64,000 nucleotides of DNA from Microcebus murinus (Eukaryota; Chordata; Mammalia; Primates; Cheirogaleidae). Shown here piece after piece: positions 11,815 to 23,756 of the stretch. How positions within the stretch are numbered: position 1 is the first letter of the stretch; each line of letters starts with the position of its first letter. The stretch covers positions 45,833,400-45,897,399 of the forward strand of contig NC_134116.1 in assembly GCF_040939455.1 (NCBI RefSeq), given 5' to 3'. The translations under genes and the position numbers were made by a program. Under the pieces are notes generated by a model that was not told the DNA's origin, ran no database searches, and saw only the letters and a program-made list of their open reading frames with translations.

Positions 11815-12035
11815 TAACTGAAAGTTACTGACTACTGACTATATGCCTGGCATTTTATATATCATCTCATATTATTCTCATAGCAAACCTCTAACGTAGT
11901 CTCTGTTGATATTGTGCACGAGGAACAGAAAAGTTAAATGATTAGCCCAGTTTACAATAGAATGTGGAGTCAAACCTAGATGATCTGACTCTAGGGCCCA
12001 TTCCTCAATTATTGATATTATACTGCCTCCAAACT
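11815..12035 (-). mobile_element. MIR SINE
   Basis: Antisense MIR with most of its length: CTGACTATATGCCTGGCATT, ATCTCATATTATTCTCATAG, GAGGAACAGAAAAGTTAAATG, GATTAGCCCAG, AGTCAAACCTAGATGATCTG, and the end near ATACTGCCTCC. The tRNA-like head is retained on the right. Confidence 0.8.
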
Positions 12036-12667
12036 ATAAACTGGTATGCACAGCCTTGACTTTTTTATGTAATCTGCTAAGTAGCTGCTATGTGCTAGAC
12101 TGTGTTTTATGGTGTTGTGGATAGTAATAATTATACGAGAAAATATCTATCAGAAAATAGTAATTATTATCAACATGTTTTTGTTGTTCATAAGGTACAG
12201 GATTCTGTCAAGAAATCAGTGTTCTAGTCTTTGTTCTGAATCTCATTAACTTTTTTATCTTCAGTAATTCCCTTATTGCCACTTGGGGCTTAGGGGTACC
12301 ATTTTTTTGTTGTTGTTGTTAATGAAGAAGATTGAATAAGCACTAAAGACCCTCCTAGCTTTAACATTAAGATTTTTAATCTTATGCACCAATTTTTTTT
12401 TTCTGGCTATACAGTGAATAACCAGACCTGGACACAGGATATTTCCTACACAGGATGTTAGCAAAAGGAAGAGGCCAGTTATGTTTACATGTTAAAGCTA
12501 AAGGACACAATTTACATGTTTAGGATATCTGCTGGCATCAAGGAGTATATTGTACCATGCCTAAATCCGAAGGTGTAAATCTTCACTAATCTTCCTTATA
12601 AAATATTCTCTCAAATTGGCACTCCCTTCACATTTCAACTCTAGTCCATACAATTCAGAGAAGTTTG
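12036..12667. other. unassigned sequence
   Basis: Includes a GTT run at 12309-12322 and a possible weak MIR (AGTGTTCTAGTCTTTGTTCTGAA at 12218). Nothing else is assignable. Confidence 0.3.
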
Positions 12668-12822
12668 TTTTGTTTTATTATGGTCTCATTCTATTGCCCA
12701 GGCTGGAGTCAGTGGCCTGATCATAGCTCACTGTAAACTTGAACTCCTGGCCTCAAGCAATTCTCTCACCTTGGCTTCCTAAAGCTCTGGGATTTACAGG
12801 TGTGGGCCACCGCCCTTAGACT
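12668..12822 (-). mobile_element. free left Alu monomer (FLAM/FAM type)
   Basis: A single antisense Alu-like monomer: TCTCATTCTATTGCCCAGGC, GATCATAGCTCACTGTAAAC, TGGGATTTACAGGTGTGGGCC. No second monomer follows, and it is more diverged than the dimeric Alus nearby, so it belongs to the older 7SL-derived monomer class. Confidence 0.75.
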
Positions 12823-13253
12823 TAGAGGAGTTTTTATGAGAAGAAAAGAGATTAAAAAGATTTCAAACTTGAGAATTTCATCTTTACTTTGGAGGCATAT
12901 GTAGTCAAGGTGATCTTATATTTGTTCTCATTTGGTGACCTTATCTAAATCTTGCAAATTCTTGGATCTTACTACATATAGCAACTATTTATAGCTTGGA
13001 AAATTAAGACTCATAAATATCATCTTCCTAATATCTAGGATCAGACCATCACAAAGATTATGTGCATCCCTAAGATCTCAGCTTTATCTAATTCTGCAAT
13101 CACAAAATGAGAATAAGATAAGAGAACATTCAGGATATTAAAGGATCATAAGGATTTTTCAGAGAATTGAGGAGAAGAGAATCAAAGTCTAGTTTTAACT
13201 GGACTATAGAATTTGCCACTAGCTGTCAATTAGAGCTCATTTTGAATATTTTT

Positions 13254-13573
13254 TTGAGACAGAGTCTCGTTTTGTTGCCCAGGCTAGATTGAGTGCCATG
13301 GCATCAGCCTAGCTCATAGCAACCTCAAACTCCTAGGCTCAAGCAATCCTCCTGCCTCAGCCTCCTGAGTAGCTGAGACTACAGGCATGTGCCACCATGC
13401 CCGGCTAATTTTTTTTCCTATATATTTTTAGTTGGATAATTAATTTCTTTTCTATTTTTGTATAAATGGGGTCTCGCTCTTGCTCAGGCTGGTTTCGAAC
13501 TCCTGACCTTGAGCGATCCACCCACCTCGGCTTCCCAGAGTGCTAGGATTATAGGTGTGAGCCACCAAGCCTG
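13254..13573 (-). mobile_element. Alu SINE, strepsirrhine type, with 19-bp target duplication
   Basis: Full dimeric Alu in antisense, from GAGACAGAGTCTC to GGTGTGAGCCACCAAGCC. It carries the lineage-specific linker ATATATTTTTAGTTGGATAA plus TTAATTTC. The flanks share GCTCATTTTGAATATTTTT at about 13235-13253 and 13574-13592; the exact boundary is blurred by the T tail. The preserved duplication supports a clean insertion. Confidence 0.93.
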
Positions 13574-13707
13574 GCTCATTTTGAATATTTTTGATTGCTG
13601 TCCCAAGTCCCACTTAAACCAAGCCTAACAGAAAAAAAAATACTTTACAAAAGAGGGCAGAAGTTAAAAATTGTTAAAAAAAAAAAAAGTGATGCTGATT
13701 GATAAAG

Positions 13708-13880
13708 TTTATTTTTTTATTTTTATATTTATCTATTTATTTTTTCCCAAATTCTGTGGGTACAAATATTGTTAGGGTTACATATCTTGCCCCTGCCCCT
13801 CTCCCCACCCCGCTCTGCCAGAGCTTCAAGCGTGTCCATTCTTCAAATGGTGTGCCCTGCACCCACCATGAAAGTGGGTA
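13708..13880 (-). mobile_element. L1 3' end fragment
   Basis: Antisense 3' UTR of the lineage-specific L1: GGGTACAAATATTGTTAGGG, then TTGCCCCTGCCCCTCTCCCC, the GAGCTTCAAGCGTGTCCAT motif, and a stop near GTGGGTA. Only about 170 bases are present, with a long T-rich left end standing for the poly-A tail. Confidence 0.8.
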
Positions 13881-15344
13881 AGACTTATGAAAAAGCCCCA
13901 GGGGACACCTAAAATATTGCAAATATAATATTGTCACGATATTTCAAACAGGCATAAAATATTTCATATGGAATTTTGACCCTCTAAAGTGCTCTGAGTT
14001 CCACTGGTCCACTTACACACAAAGAGCACTTGTTGGACTTCACTTCTAAGTCAGAGTGTTTGCTGTATTGACTAAGACCTTAGGCAATCTTCTACCTTTC
14101 CGCTCATGAGATGAAGCAGTTTCTTATCTTCAATTTCTCTTCTATAGGATGTAGGGTTTTCATGCTATCCATTCTACTCTATCTTTAGAGAGAATGTAAA
14201 TCTTCCTAAAGGAACTAGAATCATCATTTAAAGCCTTGCGCTTAGCTGCAGAATGATTCAAGCAGAGACAGTAACTCCCTTACCAGTGATCCTTAATTTT
14301 GACTTACAGATTTTGGCTCTATAGGAGATATTTCTGTATCTGTGTTCAGGCAGTCTCAGACTTCTCTGATGAGACTGATAGAAAAGGCATTGACTTGCAT
14401 CAATTGTGATGATAGGTTTTATGACTGGACTGAGATCAGAAATTCATTTTACAGACCACTGAACAATTGCTAAATGCCTGCTCACCTCAGTTTCCAACCA
14501 TTCACTAATAATTTTAGTCCTGGGGTGGATTTTATGAATACTGGTCAAATGCCACAAGAGTGGAAATTTGAATTATTGGAAAAAGAAGAATGATTTTGCT
14601 TTAATATGTGACCTCACTGTCCTCTAAATTTCCTTTTCAATTTTTTTTATCATTTCTTCTTAATCCACAAAAGCAACCAATATTGCTTATTAACACTTTT
14701 ACTACCATTTTTTATTTCATGATATTTTACTACCATTTTAAATGAATGGATTTATAATAGATTGAACTAAAGTTGAAAGTCAAATTAATTTACCAAATAT
14801 TATATCTTCACCACTCTGGTATTACTTTATTTTTATATGTTTAGACTGTTAAAAAAGCAAAGAGTCCTCCACAGAGAGCACTTAATATAGACTTTCAATG
14901 TAATATGTGTTTTAAATAACTGTGGGGATATTTATAAGGAAAATTGTATTAGTGTTCTACATAATTTTTTACCTTCTATGTGGATCACAACATGAACATC
15001 AGCTAAATTTGACTTATAAAATATGTTGACAAATTAGTGATGGAAGGCTAAATTTCTTCCTAAAAGCAAGAAAGTTGTGAGTGTGTGTTTGTGTGTGTGT
15101 GTGTGTGTGTGTAACAGTCCAGGGTGGGAGTTTCATGTCAACTTCATGCCACTATGCAGGATCCCAGGCTGCCACACACACCATTTGTTTCTTAAGATGT
15201 TGACAAGCCCAATCAACTAGAAGGGGTAGAAAGTATGAAGGAGTCTATTTGAAAGGTTATAGAAAACTTATAGAAGGATGAAAGGAGTTAAGAATAAGAT
15301 AAGTCACATACGGGAAATAAGTATGTAAGAGACTCCCTGTTAAA
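13881..15344. other. unassigned AT-rich sequence
   Basis: No recognised interspersed repeat. The stretch 14600-15060 is strongly AT-rich. The GT microsatellite inside this stretch is listed separately. Confidence 0.35.
15081..15112. repeat. (GT)n microsatellite
   Basis: About 15 GT units with one TTT interruption near 15088-15090. Confidence 0.9.
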
Positions 15345-15800
15345 ACCCTTGATTTCAGGTGACAGAAACCTAATTCTGAATGGCCAGGAGAAGAAAGTAA
15401 ATGTGTTAGCTTATGGATCCAAATGTCCTGGGAAAGACTAGTTTCAGCTATGGTTGAAAAGAGGGGCTCAATGAGTACCATACATACCCATCCTTCCTCT
15501 GCCTCTGCGTTCTGCTTTCCTCCCTGTTGGTTTCACTTTTAGGAGGCTCTCTACTTGTAGTTGCCTTCAACAGTGCCAGGGACACAACCTCAAAGTCTCA
15601 AGAAGAAGAGGAAAAGAACAGTCATCATCATTCCAGGAAACCTTACCACTTGTTATCTTTAGCTATGACTGCCCATGCCTATGCCACATGTCTATCTCTG
15701 CAATCAGGGCTATATTTTAATCCTATCAGAACCACCTAAAGAGAGAATGATGCAGGGAGGTTCCCAGGAAATTGAGGTTGGTTTACTTTATGAAAATATA
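15345..15800 (+). mobile_element. ancient interspersed repeat, family not named
   Basis: The order of motifs (GACAGAAACCTAATTCTGAA, TTAGCTTATGGATCCAAATG, GCTTTCCTCCCTGTTGGTTTC, TTTAGGAGGCTCTC, and GGGAGGTTCCCAGGAAATTG) resembles a common mammalian medium-reiteration repeat that I recognise by layout but cannot name with confidence. It may be an LTR or a LINE 3' region. The open frames inside it are incidental. Confidence 0.4.
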
Positions 15801-18800
15801 TGCCATGCAACCATAATCACCCAATATCCACTAAATGTAAGGAAAAACTCATGTTTGTTAATTAATATATTGTCTTCAATGTAAAAATTGTATTATTGTA
15901 CTTCATTTTTTTTCAAATACAGTGTTTTTTTAAATCATGAATTCACTGGCCTCTAGTTATGATTAACAGCCTTTTGCATTTGAAGACCATATTGAAATCT
16001 ATTATAGATTTTGATATGAAATTGCTAATTTTCAAAACTTGGCTTAGACCATAGGAAAACACCTCTGTTTGTTAATGCTGGCCCCTTAGGCCACCATTTT
16101 GCTACTTCTGTCCTAAATTCATCAAGAAGATTAGTTGGGAATTTTCCCCAGGATGGCAAGTGTTGGAGGCTGGTAATTTGTGGGTAAGAGAGGAAAATTC
16201 CTCACACTTAAGGAAAAAGTAATAATAGTTTCTCAGATTGGCAGAGTGGTGTCAGACTTGTCATCAGTATATTAAAGGCTGAAGAGCTTGGATGGGAGTA
16301 GGTGGGAAATACCTTTGATGATGTGGACCCTGAGAACTATAATCTTGATAGGTTGTAAAAGTCCATATGGCAGGGCTTTGAGCATAGGTTATGGAAACAA
16401 CTTCTTCCTGCTGAAGAAAAGCCAACTGCGCTTGTGCATTGGTATGGTCAAGGAGCGTTGGCAACAGCAATTAACTGACAGCCAGCTGATTCCATTTTTT
16501 TCCTATGGTAGCTACAGCTTTCTGGTAAAACTCAAGGGGAGGAGAGAGAATTATAGAAAGTAATTAACACAATATGGTACCTCATGCCAATATTAATGGG
16601 TATAGAATCTGAACCAAATTTTTAAAAATAAAGAAATGTGACATTTCTTATACCAGATATATCATGGAACATTCTTTCCTGTTACATTAGCATAGATCAG
16701 AGATCCAAGGAGGGCACACTGATAGATCAGATACCACTCCAGTGCTCAGTGCTAACAGCACAGGATAAGGAAACACACACATATGATTGCAAAAGATGGA
16801 ACAGATGAAAGCGTGAAATGAAGTGCAAATCATAGGAGTAATGAGATAATGTTTTTAGGAGTCCCAAACAAATTGAATAAGTATCTATTGAAGATTGGGA
16901 AACCATGGTAATGTTAATAATAGAAGAAAATTTAAAAAGTAAGATGATTATTCATTATATCGCCCTAAAATAAGCCACTTAAAGTAGACAGTATCTGAGA
17001 TGAGTGACATCCCCAAGAGACATACTGGCCTCTTCTACTAATGAGGAGCTTGATTCTACTTTGTTTTGAAAGACATGTTATTTCATCTCTCTGGAATTAC
17101 CTGGGGCCAAGGTCCCATAAGCACACTCAAATCATCATTGCACACTAGTTAATGACAACTCTGCCTGACACAGGCCTGCGTCTCTGACCTTATCCACCTT
17201 CTGTATCAGAAGAAAATGAAGATCATTATAGATATTTTTTCACCTGCTTTAAAGCTTCTTTGAATGATAGATGCTATTTTCCCAGGAAATAAAGATTGGG
17301 GTGGACATGGGAGTAAGGAATCTGTTGCCTCAGTAATCTTCTAGTTTTAAGCCATTCACATAGAACATGGATGTAGTTTCATTTTCTTTTTTCTCTTTCT
17401 CATTCAGAAACAAAAAAATTTTCATCAAAGTCATTGTTTTCTGGTGGTAGGTAAAGAAAAGAAACATAGGACATTGATTATATAGTTGAAAGGGCATTCT
17501 TGTGACTTGATAAAGTGAGATAATAGTAAAAACAAATGCCAATAAAAAGAGCATTCTAGAATAAATTCACACATGGAAAAATACGAAAAAAAAAACCATA
17601 TGTGGCTTTGAAATATCCTCATTGTTTTTTAAAACTGGAATAAGAAAGATGTATAATACTTAATGAAAAATTATTATTAGGAATTAAATGAATCATACTA
17701 GATTTTTTCTTTATTTCAAAACCATAAATTAACTTAAAATAATGAGCTAATAATTGAATCACTTCAATTTAGATAATTTTATCCTATGCTTGTTGAAATT
17801 AAGATTCATTCAGAGTTATAAATTAGGAAATAGTTCAACTATTTAAGGCAAATATAGAACAATATTTAGTATGTATGATTTTATACTCATGAAGAAACAT
17901 ATTTTTTACATAAAGCCAGTGGACTCAATAATTTTGCTAACATAAAATATTATGTTTATTTTTTAGAATTAAAATGAAAAATGTAATATTCTACCTTGAA
18001 ATACATGAGCATTTTATTAATTGAGGAAGTAATTTTGCCTTTCATTTATTTTCCTAGACTATCATCATGGTTGTTGACCTCTGTTAGCTGTCGCATTATT
18101 GCAGTCCCCTGTTGGCAAACTGGCCATTGTTCCACAGCAGGAATTTGTGCAATTGGTAAAGGAACTTAGGATAGAATCTGTATCTGGAATATTTGAAAAA
18201 GAGACTTATGCATAGCTTCATTCTGTGTCTTCACTGAATAAAGATCAGATGTGAAGTTACAGGAGAGCCTGATTTGAAAATTAAGTATAGGATAATTGTT
18301 TTTGTTACTAGAGGAAACAGTTACATGTTGCCTTACATACATTTTAAAAAGCTTCTCAAGTCACTTTACATTACTTGCTTTTTAATTTTCCTTTTTGTTG
18401 TCCAGTCAAAAGAGTAAGTTTTCAAGCAAATAAAAAATGCAAAATGCCATATGTTTCATTAGTTGACTGTTTATCCTTTTCCCAAATCCAGCCTTAAACT
18501 ACTGCCATCCTGAGGAAGGAAAATCAGTTGTGTTGTTAAATTGCTGCCTGGCTTAGTGCTCTGTGAAGAAGAACATGGCTATGAGCAGCCAAGGACCATT
18601 ATGATTTAAATGTACACAGAGGTCATCTAAACTTGGGTTAATCTTTTCTCCATTTTTCACACTCTGTTTAACAATCACTACCATTGACATTCATACTTTC
18701 GTCCCTCTTCAGGCTTGCTCTGACCTCACCAAAACCAGAGCAGGCCTGCTATAGTACCACCGGTCAGAGCTCCCACCTGGTTGTTGAGGGATTAACCAAG

Positions 18801-18993
18801 TTTGCCACACATTGAAGAGAGATTAGTTACGAAAAATAAAGGAAAGGAAACGATAATCTTTTGGCTGGCAGAGCAGTCTAAGAATGCTAAAGAGTTACTT
18901 TACTGAGCTTCTAAAGAAATCTCCCATCAACTTTTGAACACATATTAACCTATTCTGTATACTCTGTAAAATGTATATACTTTGTTTCTATGG
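15801..18993. other. long unassigned AT-rich stretch
   Basis: Over 3 kb with no element I can name. The plus frame at 16288-16563 and the minus frame at 16264-16470 overlap each other and show no domain. The segment 18490-18800 has more balanced composition than its surroundings and could hold a conserved element or an eroded repeat; the sequence alone does not decide this. Confidence 0.3.
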
Positions 18994-19007
18994 CATTTTC
19001 TAATCTT

Positions 19008-19291
19008 TTTGATACAGAGTCTTGCTCTGTTTCCTGGGCTAGAGTGACATGGCATCAGCCTAGCACACAGCAAACTCAAACTCCTGGGCTGAAGGGATCC
19101 TCCTGCCCAAGCCTCCTGAGTAGCTGAGATTATGGGTACGCATGACCATGCTTGGCTAGTTTTCTATTTTTAGTAGAGACAGGATCTCACTCTTGCTCTG
19201 GCTGGTCTTGAACTCCTTGCCTCAAGTGATTCTATCACCCGAGCCTCCCAGAGTGCTGGGAATGCTAGGTGTGAGCCACTGAGCCTAGCTA
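19008..19291 (-). mobile_element. Alu SINE with 14-bp target duplication
   Basis: Antisense dimeric Alu. The flanking repeat CATTTTCTAATCTT is identical at 18994-19007 and 19292-19305. The middle linker is short (TAGTTTTCTATTTTTAGTAG) and lacks the TTAATTTC insert of the other copies, so it looks like an older AluJ-like subtype or a copy with a linker deletion. Confidence 0.92.
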
Positions 19292-19305
19292 CATTTTCTA
19301 ATCTT

Positions 19306-20095
19306 GATGGAATTTTACTTAAATAGATTATTTTGCACAGATAACAATGTGTCAAGTAAAAAACAAATTCCAAATTATCAAAGACAGACTTTATTAGAAA
19401 GGATTATTATAGAGGGAGAAGGATTTCAGTAAGGGATAGGGGACAATTGAAATAGAGAGAACACTTTAACCATAAGATTTGCAAGTATCTAAAAGTTATG
19501 TAAAATAATAATAATAATATTTTCTTTTATATTCAAGAGGAAAGAAGGTTGGAAAGAACTGGTGGATGTAGAAGAACTGGGAGGTGGAAGGGGGAGTGAC
19601 AGGTCAGTAGATGAGAGATTGGTTTACATTAAGGCCAGCAAATTCTCAGGAAGGTCTATGTGCTGGCCCTGGCTAAAGAAGAATCAAAGTTTGGGAGTTG
19701 GGGAAAGGACAGAGGCTTAATAGAAATTTGGATAGAAAACATTATCTGTTTGTTCAGTGGGGACAGTAGTTCAGCTAAACATTTATGAGGCAAAGAATGT
19801 GAATTTGAAGGGTCTGTGTCTGGCTTTGTTGTAAATAAACAAGAAGGACAATCAATTCTTAAAAGGTTTTGAATATCACTAACAATTTTTAAAAGGTGCT
19901 ATAACTGTAATGTAAAGAAGTAAAAGAAAGAAAAATAAATTATAGTGAAATAAAATATATCTTGATATGTAAATACTCAAACATGAATTTACTAGAAATC
20001 AAAATGAAATATATGAGATGTTGGCATCTCTATATAGATTAACCCAGAACAGGATATCTAGAAAAAGCAGGCGGTGATTCAAAATATGTGACCAG
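19306..20095. other. unassigned sequence with a short (AAT)n run
   Basis: An AAT run lies near 19504-19518. A purine-rich stretch (AGAAGG/GGAAG words) covers about 19540-19620. No repeat family was recognised. Confidence 0.3.
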
Positions 20096-22052
20096 ACTCC
20101 TCAATAAATGGTATTGGAAAAATTGGATACCCACATGCAGGAAAATAAAAATGGACCCTTATCTCTCATAATGTACAAAACTCAACTCAAAATAGACTAA
20201 AGACTTAAACGTAAGACTCATATATATAAAAATACTAGAAGAAAACATATGGTTAAAGTTCCATGATGTTGGTCTGAGTGATAACTTTTTGGATAATACC
20301 TCAAAAGCACAGGCAAAAATCCCAAAAATAAACAAATGGGATTATATCAAACTAAAAACTTCTGCACAGCAAAGGAAACAACAGAGTGAAGAGATAACCA
20401 CAGAATGGGAGAAAACAGTTGCAAAGTACACATCTAACATTAATATGCAGAATATATAAGGAATTCAAATGACTAAACAACCACAAAATAAACAAATAAC
20501 CCAATTAAAAAATTGACAAAAGACTAGAACAAACATTTCTTAAATGAAGATATACAAATAACCAACAAGTATATGAAGAATGCTCAGCATCACTAATTAC
20601 TAGGGAAATACAAATGAAAACCACATTAAAATATTACCTCACTCCAGTTAAAATAGCTTTTCTCAAAAAAACTAAAAATTAATGTGTTGGTTAGGATGTG
20701 GAGAAAGGGGAATCCCTTACAAACTTTTTGTGAGAATGTAAATTTAGTACAGCCATTATGAAAAGCAGTATGGATGTTCATCAAAAAATTAAAAATAGAA
20801 CTACCATATGATCCAGGAATCTCATTAATGGGTATATAGTCAAAGGAAAGAAAATAAATATTTTAAGGAGATATTTAGACTCACATATTTATTGCAGCAC
20901 TATTCACAATAGCCAAGATATAGAATCCAACTACATGTCCATTAATAGATTAATAGATACAAAGTGGTATATATACATAATTAAAAATTAATATTATTTA
21001 GCCATAAAACAAAGACATCCTTTAATTTTCTACAACATGGATGAAACTGGAGGACATTATACTAAGTGAAATAAGCCAGGCACAGAAAGACAAATATTAC
21101 ACTATCTCATTGGTACTTGGAATCAATCTAAAGTCAGTCTCATGGAAGTAGAGAGTAGAATGTTGGTTGCCAGAGGATAGAGTGATTATAAGGAAGTTTA
21201 GTTGGGGAGAAGTTGGTCAAAGCATACATGGTTAGAAAAAAGAAATAAATTCAGAAGATCTATTTTATAACAAAGTGACTATAGTTAATAATATATTGCA
21301 TTATTGAAAAATGTAAAGATAGTAATTGTTAAGTGCTCTCTCAACAAAAGTGATAACGATATGAGGTAATGCATTTTAGCCATTCCACAATGTGTACATA
21401 CTTCAAACTGTTAGGTAAATCGCAAGGGACCTCCGAGAGACTCTACTAGGGACAAAAGTAGATGCCTTGCCTTGGTGCTGCCTCTAGCAATTGCCCCACC
21501 TGGGAAGGACAAGGATGGGCCCCATCTTGGTGCTGTCCCACTTTAAGCCTCCCCTGAGCAACTGACACACCTGCCAGAAGGAGAAACCCTGCTAATCTGC
21601 AAAAGAATGCAGAGAATCCCTGGCCTGCAGGCCAGGCAGCCCAAGCCCAGTAGGATTTGGAAAGGTACCTAGAGTAACCTAAGGCTAATTATCATGTCAT
21701 TAACTGTCCATCAAAGTAGGAGATGTCTGAACCTCAAGGAGGGCCCAACCAGACACTACAAAATAGAAACCCAGACCATAATTGGAGCCTTTTTGTTACA
21801 ACAAGAGGCTCTGCTCATTTGCCCTTCCTTGGAGAACATATCTTTTTGCTATTGCTCTGTAAACCTATCTCTTGTTCTTCCTCAATAAAATTCATTTCAC
21901 TCTTGCTTTGCTTTTGGTGTGTCTGGTCAAGAGCACACTGAGAACCAAGAGCAGACAAGATTTCCAACCTCAAAACCCCAACAAAACCATCATGTTGTAA
22001 ATGATAAATACATTCAATGTTTTTTTGTTTTTTTTTAAAAAAATAAATTAAA
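20096..22052 (+). mobile_element. old L1 3' half (L1MA/L1PB-like), split by an LTR
   Basis: Sense L1 with distal ORF2 and 3' UTR: TCAATAAATGGTATTGG, AAATGGGATTATATCAAACT, AATGCTCAGCATCACTAATT, TATTGCAGCACTATTCACAAT, AACATGGATGAAACTGGAGG, then the 3' UTR GGTTGCCAGAGGATAGAG and GTGACTATAGTTAATAATA. The L1 3' end resumes after the LTR as CATCATGTTGTAAATGATAAATAC and ends in an A/T-rich tail near 22052. Stops and frameshifts are frequent, so the copy is inactive. It is truncated at the 5' side before the reverse-transcriptase core. Confidence 0.88.
21409..21983 (+). mobile_element. solo LTR, ERV1-like, with 4-bp target duplication
   Basis: A 575-bp unit starting TGTTAGG and ending CCAACA, inserted in the 3' UTR of the L1. 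The 4-bp direct repeat AAAC flanks it (21405-21408 and 21984-21987), and the L1 sequence is continuous across the junction once it is removed. Inside are an AATAAA signal at 21884-21889 followed by a T-rich and TGTGTCTGG-type R/U5 region, as in gammaretrovirus-like LTRs. No internal proviral sequence is present, so this is a solo LTR left by recombination. I do not recognise the exact family; it may be specific to the lineage. Confidence 0.75.
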
Positions 22053-22218
22053 TCTGTGAAAAGCAGGAAAATTATTGACATGATTTTATATGATGAGGAA
22101 CAAATCTTGGTTAAATTCTAAAACTAATAAATAATCTTCCCTAAATTTAAAAAAGTTTGCTTCATTTTTGGAAGCTGTGTTTCTACTGAATCCATGTAAA
22201 AATATTTGTGTTCATATA

Positions 22219-22637
22219 TGTCTTACTCCATTTGTGTTTCTATAAAAGAATACCTGAGGCTGGGGTAATTTGTGTGGGAAGAAAAGGTTTACTTGCATCA
22301 CAATTCTGCTGGCTGGGAGAATTGGAGTCTGGTGAAAGCCTCAGGCTGCTTGCCCTATGGTGGAAGGTCAAGAGCAGTAAGCATGCTGAGGATCACAGGG
22401 AGAGAGAAGCAGCAAGGGAGAGAGAGAAAGGGGCAGCCTGCTTTTTTTTTTTTAACAATGAGCTCTTGTGGAAACAAATAGAGTGAGAACACATTCTTTA
22501 CAATGAGGACAGGCACCAAGCCATTCATGAGCAATCTGTCCCTGTGACCCAAACCCCTCAGATTAAGTCCCACCTCCAATATTTGGGATCAATTTCAACA
22601 TGAAATTTAGAGGGGACAAACATCCAAACTATAGCAA
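22219..22637 (-). mobile_element. MST-type LTR (ERVL-MaLR)
   Basis: Antisense MaLR LTR: TGTCTTACTCCATTTGTGTT at the left, GAATACCTGAGGCTGGGGTA, GCACCAAGCCATTCATGAG, CCCACCTCCAATATTTGGGA, and CATCCAAACTATAGCA at the right, in the order of MSTA/MSTB read backwards. A possible CATATA duplication lies at 22213-22218 and 22638-22643. A T run at 22442-22453 is a local expansion. The open frames through it on both strands are not genes. Confidence 0.85.
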
Positions 22638-22690
22638 CATATAAAAGGCATGGGTTGCCAAGCTCATATAAAGTTTCTCTCTCTCTCTCT

Positions 22691-22952
22691 GTTTTTTTTT
22701 TTCCTCAAACTCCTGGGCTCGAGTGATCCTTCTGCCTCAGCCTCCCGGGTAGCTGGGACTACAGGCATGCGCCACCATGCCCGGCTAATTTTTTTATATA
22801 TATATCAGTTGGCCAATTAATTTCTTTCTATTTATAGTAGAGACGGGGTCTCGCTCTTGCTCAGGCTGGTTTTGAACTCCTGACCTTGAGCAATCCGCCC
22901 GCCTCGGCCTCCCAAGAGCTAGGATTACAGGCGTGAGCCACAGCGCCCGGCC
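22691..22952 (-). mobile_element. Alu SINE with deletion of the start of the right monomer
   Basis: Antisense Alu with the strepsirrhine linker TATATATCAGTTGGCCAATT. After the T tail (22692-22702) it jumps directly to CCTCAAACTCCTGGGCTCGAG, so the GAGACAGAG...GCTCACAGCAA segment at the 3' end of the element is missing. A CT run (22676-22690) adjoins the tail. Several CpG sites remain in the left monomer, suggesting a fairly young copy. Confidence 0.88.
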
Positions 22953-23029
22953 TGTTTGTTTGTTTTTAACCTACGTAAAACAAAGAGGTGGAGAAAAGAT
23001 GGCCTTCAGATTCCCTTCAGCTTGATTGA

Positions 23030-23500
23030 ACTTTTAGCAGTTTTCTTCCTAACTCTAGGCCCCGCACCTCCCTTTTCTTAGAATATTTACTTTATAGAAC
23101 TTGCTGATTGTAAATCCTTTCTCTGGCTCTTTGAGAGGTAAATCTTCTCCAAGCCTTCAGGTAGTTTTGTAATCTGGCAATGTCTTCCCAAGAAATTGTT
23201 AACAACTTCTTTGAAATGTAATCAAGATAATGCCTCTATTTCCCGGTCTCTGAAAGGGCAGGACCCTAACTTAGATGACTCAATTAGCAAACACAGTTGG
23301 CCTAATCGTACTGAAGAACCACCTTCTTAACGTCCTCTAATGTTTTTCCTTAGCTTACTACACACCTTAAAAACCACTCCAACCTTTGGTTGAGAGGAGT
23401 GGAGTTCAGTCTCTCTCCCTCATTGCAAAAGTTTTGAACACAGTCTCCTTTGCTTGTTTAACTTATCTAGTACAGTTTCTCTTTGACAGACCCTCCAGCA
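23030..23500 (+). mobile_element. possible LTR-like sequence
   Basis: The layout resembles an LTR: an upstream region, CACACCTTAAAAACCACTCC near a possible start of transcription, GGAGTTCAGTCTCTCTCCCTC, a degenerate AATAAA region, and TTTCTCTTTGACAGACC at the end. No paired copy or target duplication was found, and I do not recognise the family. It could be unique DNA. Confidence 0.3.
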
Positions 23501-23654
23501 CATTGCAATAGCTCTACATCCCAGGCTCCTGCATACTAAATGTCAGCAACATCTCCCAGTTTATAGTGCAACCCAAAACCTCCCACTGCATTTTGTCAAA
23601 ATTCCTTCTGCACATGATATAACTCACTAGAGGTCCACTGATTTAAAGTTAAAG

Positions 23655-23756
23655 TATCTGACACCTAAAGACCTAAGTTTATAATCTGTTTCCATACCAT
23701 TTATTGTTACTTAATTCTAAGGAAGTTACTTAAACTGAGTAAAATTTAGTTTTTTG
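23655..23756 (+). mobile_element. possible MIR SINE fragment
   Basis: AAAGACCTAAGTTTATAATCTG, then ACTTAATTCTAAGGAAGTTACTTAAACTGAG, follow MIR word order loosely. The following Alu interrupts it. Confidence 0.45.

Noticed and set aside
22208..22579. Overlapping 92-, 69- and 74-codon frames
   Set aside because: They lie inside the antisense MST LTR and are low-stop artefacts of its purine-rich sequence.
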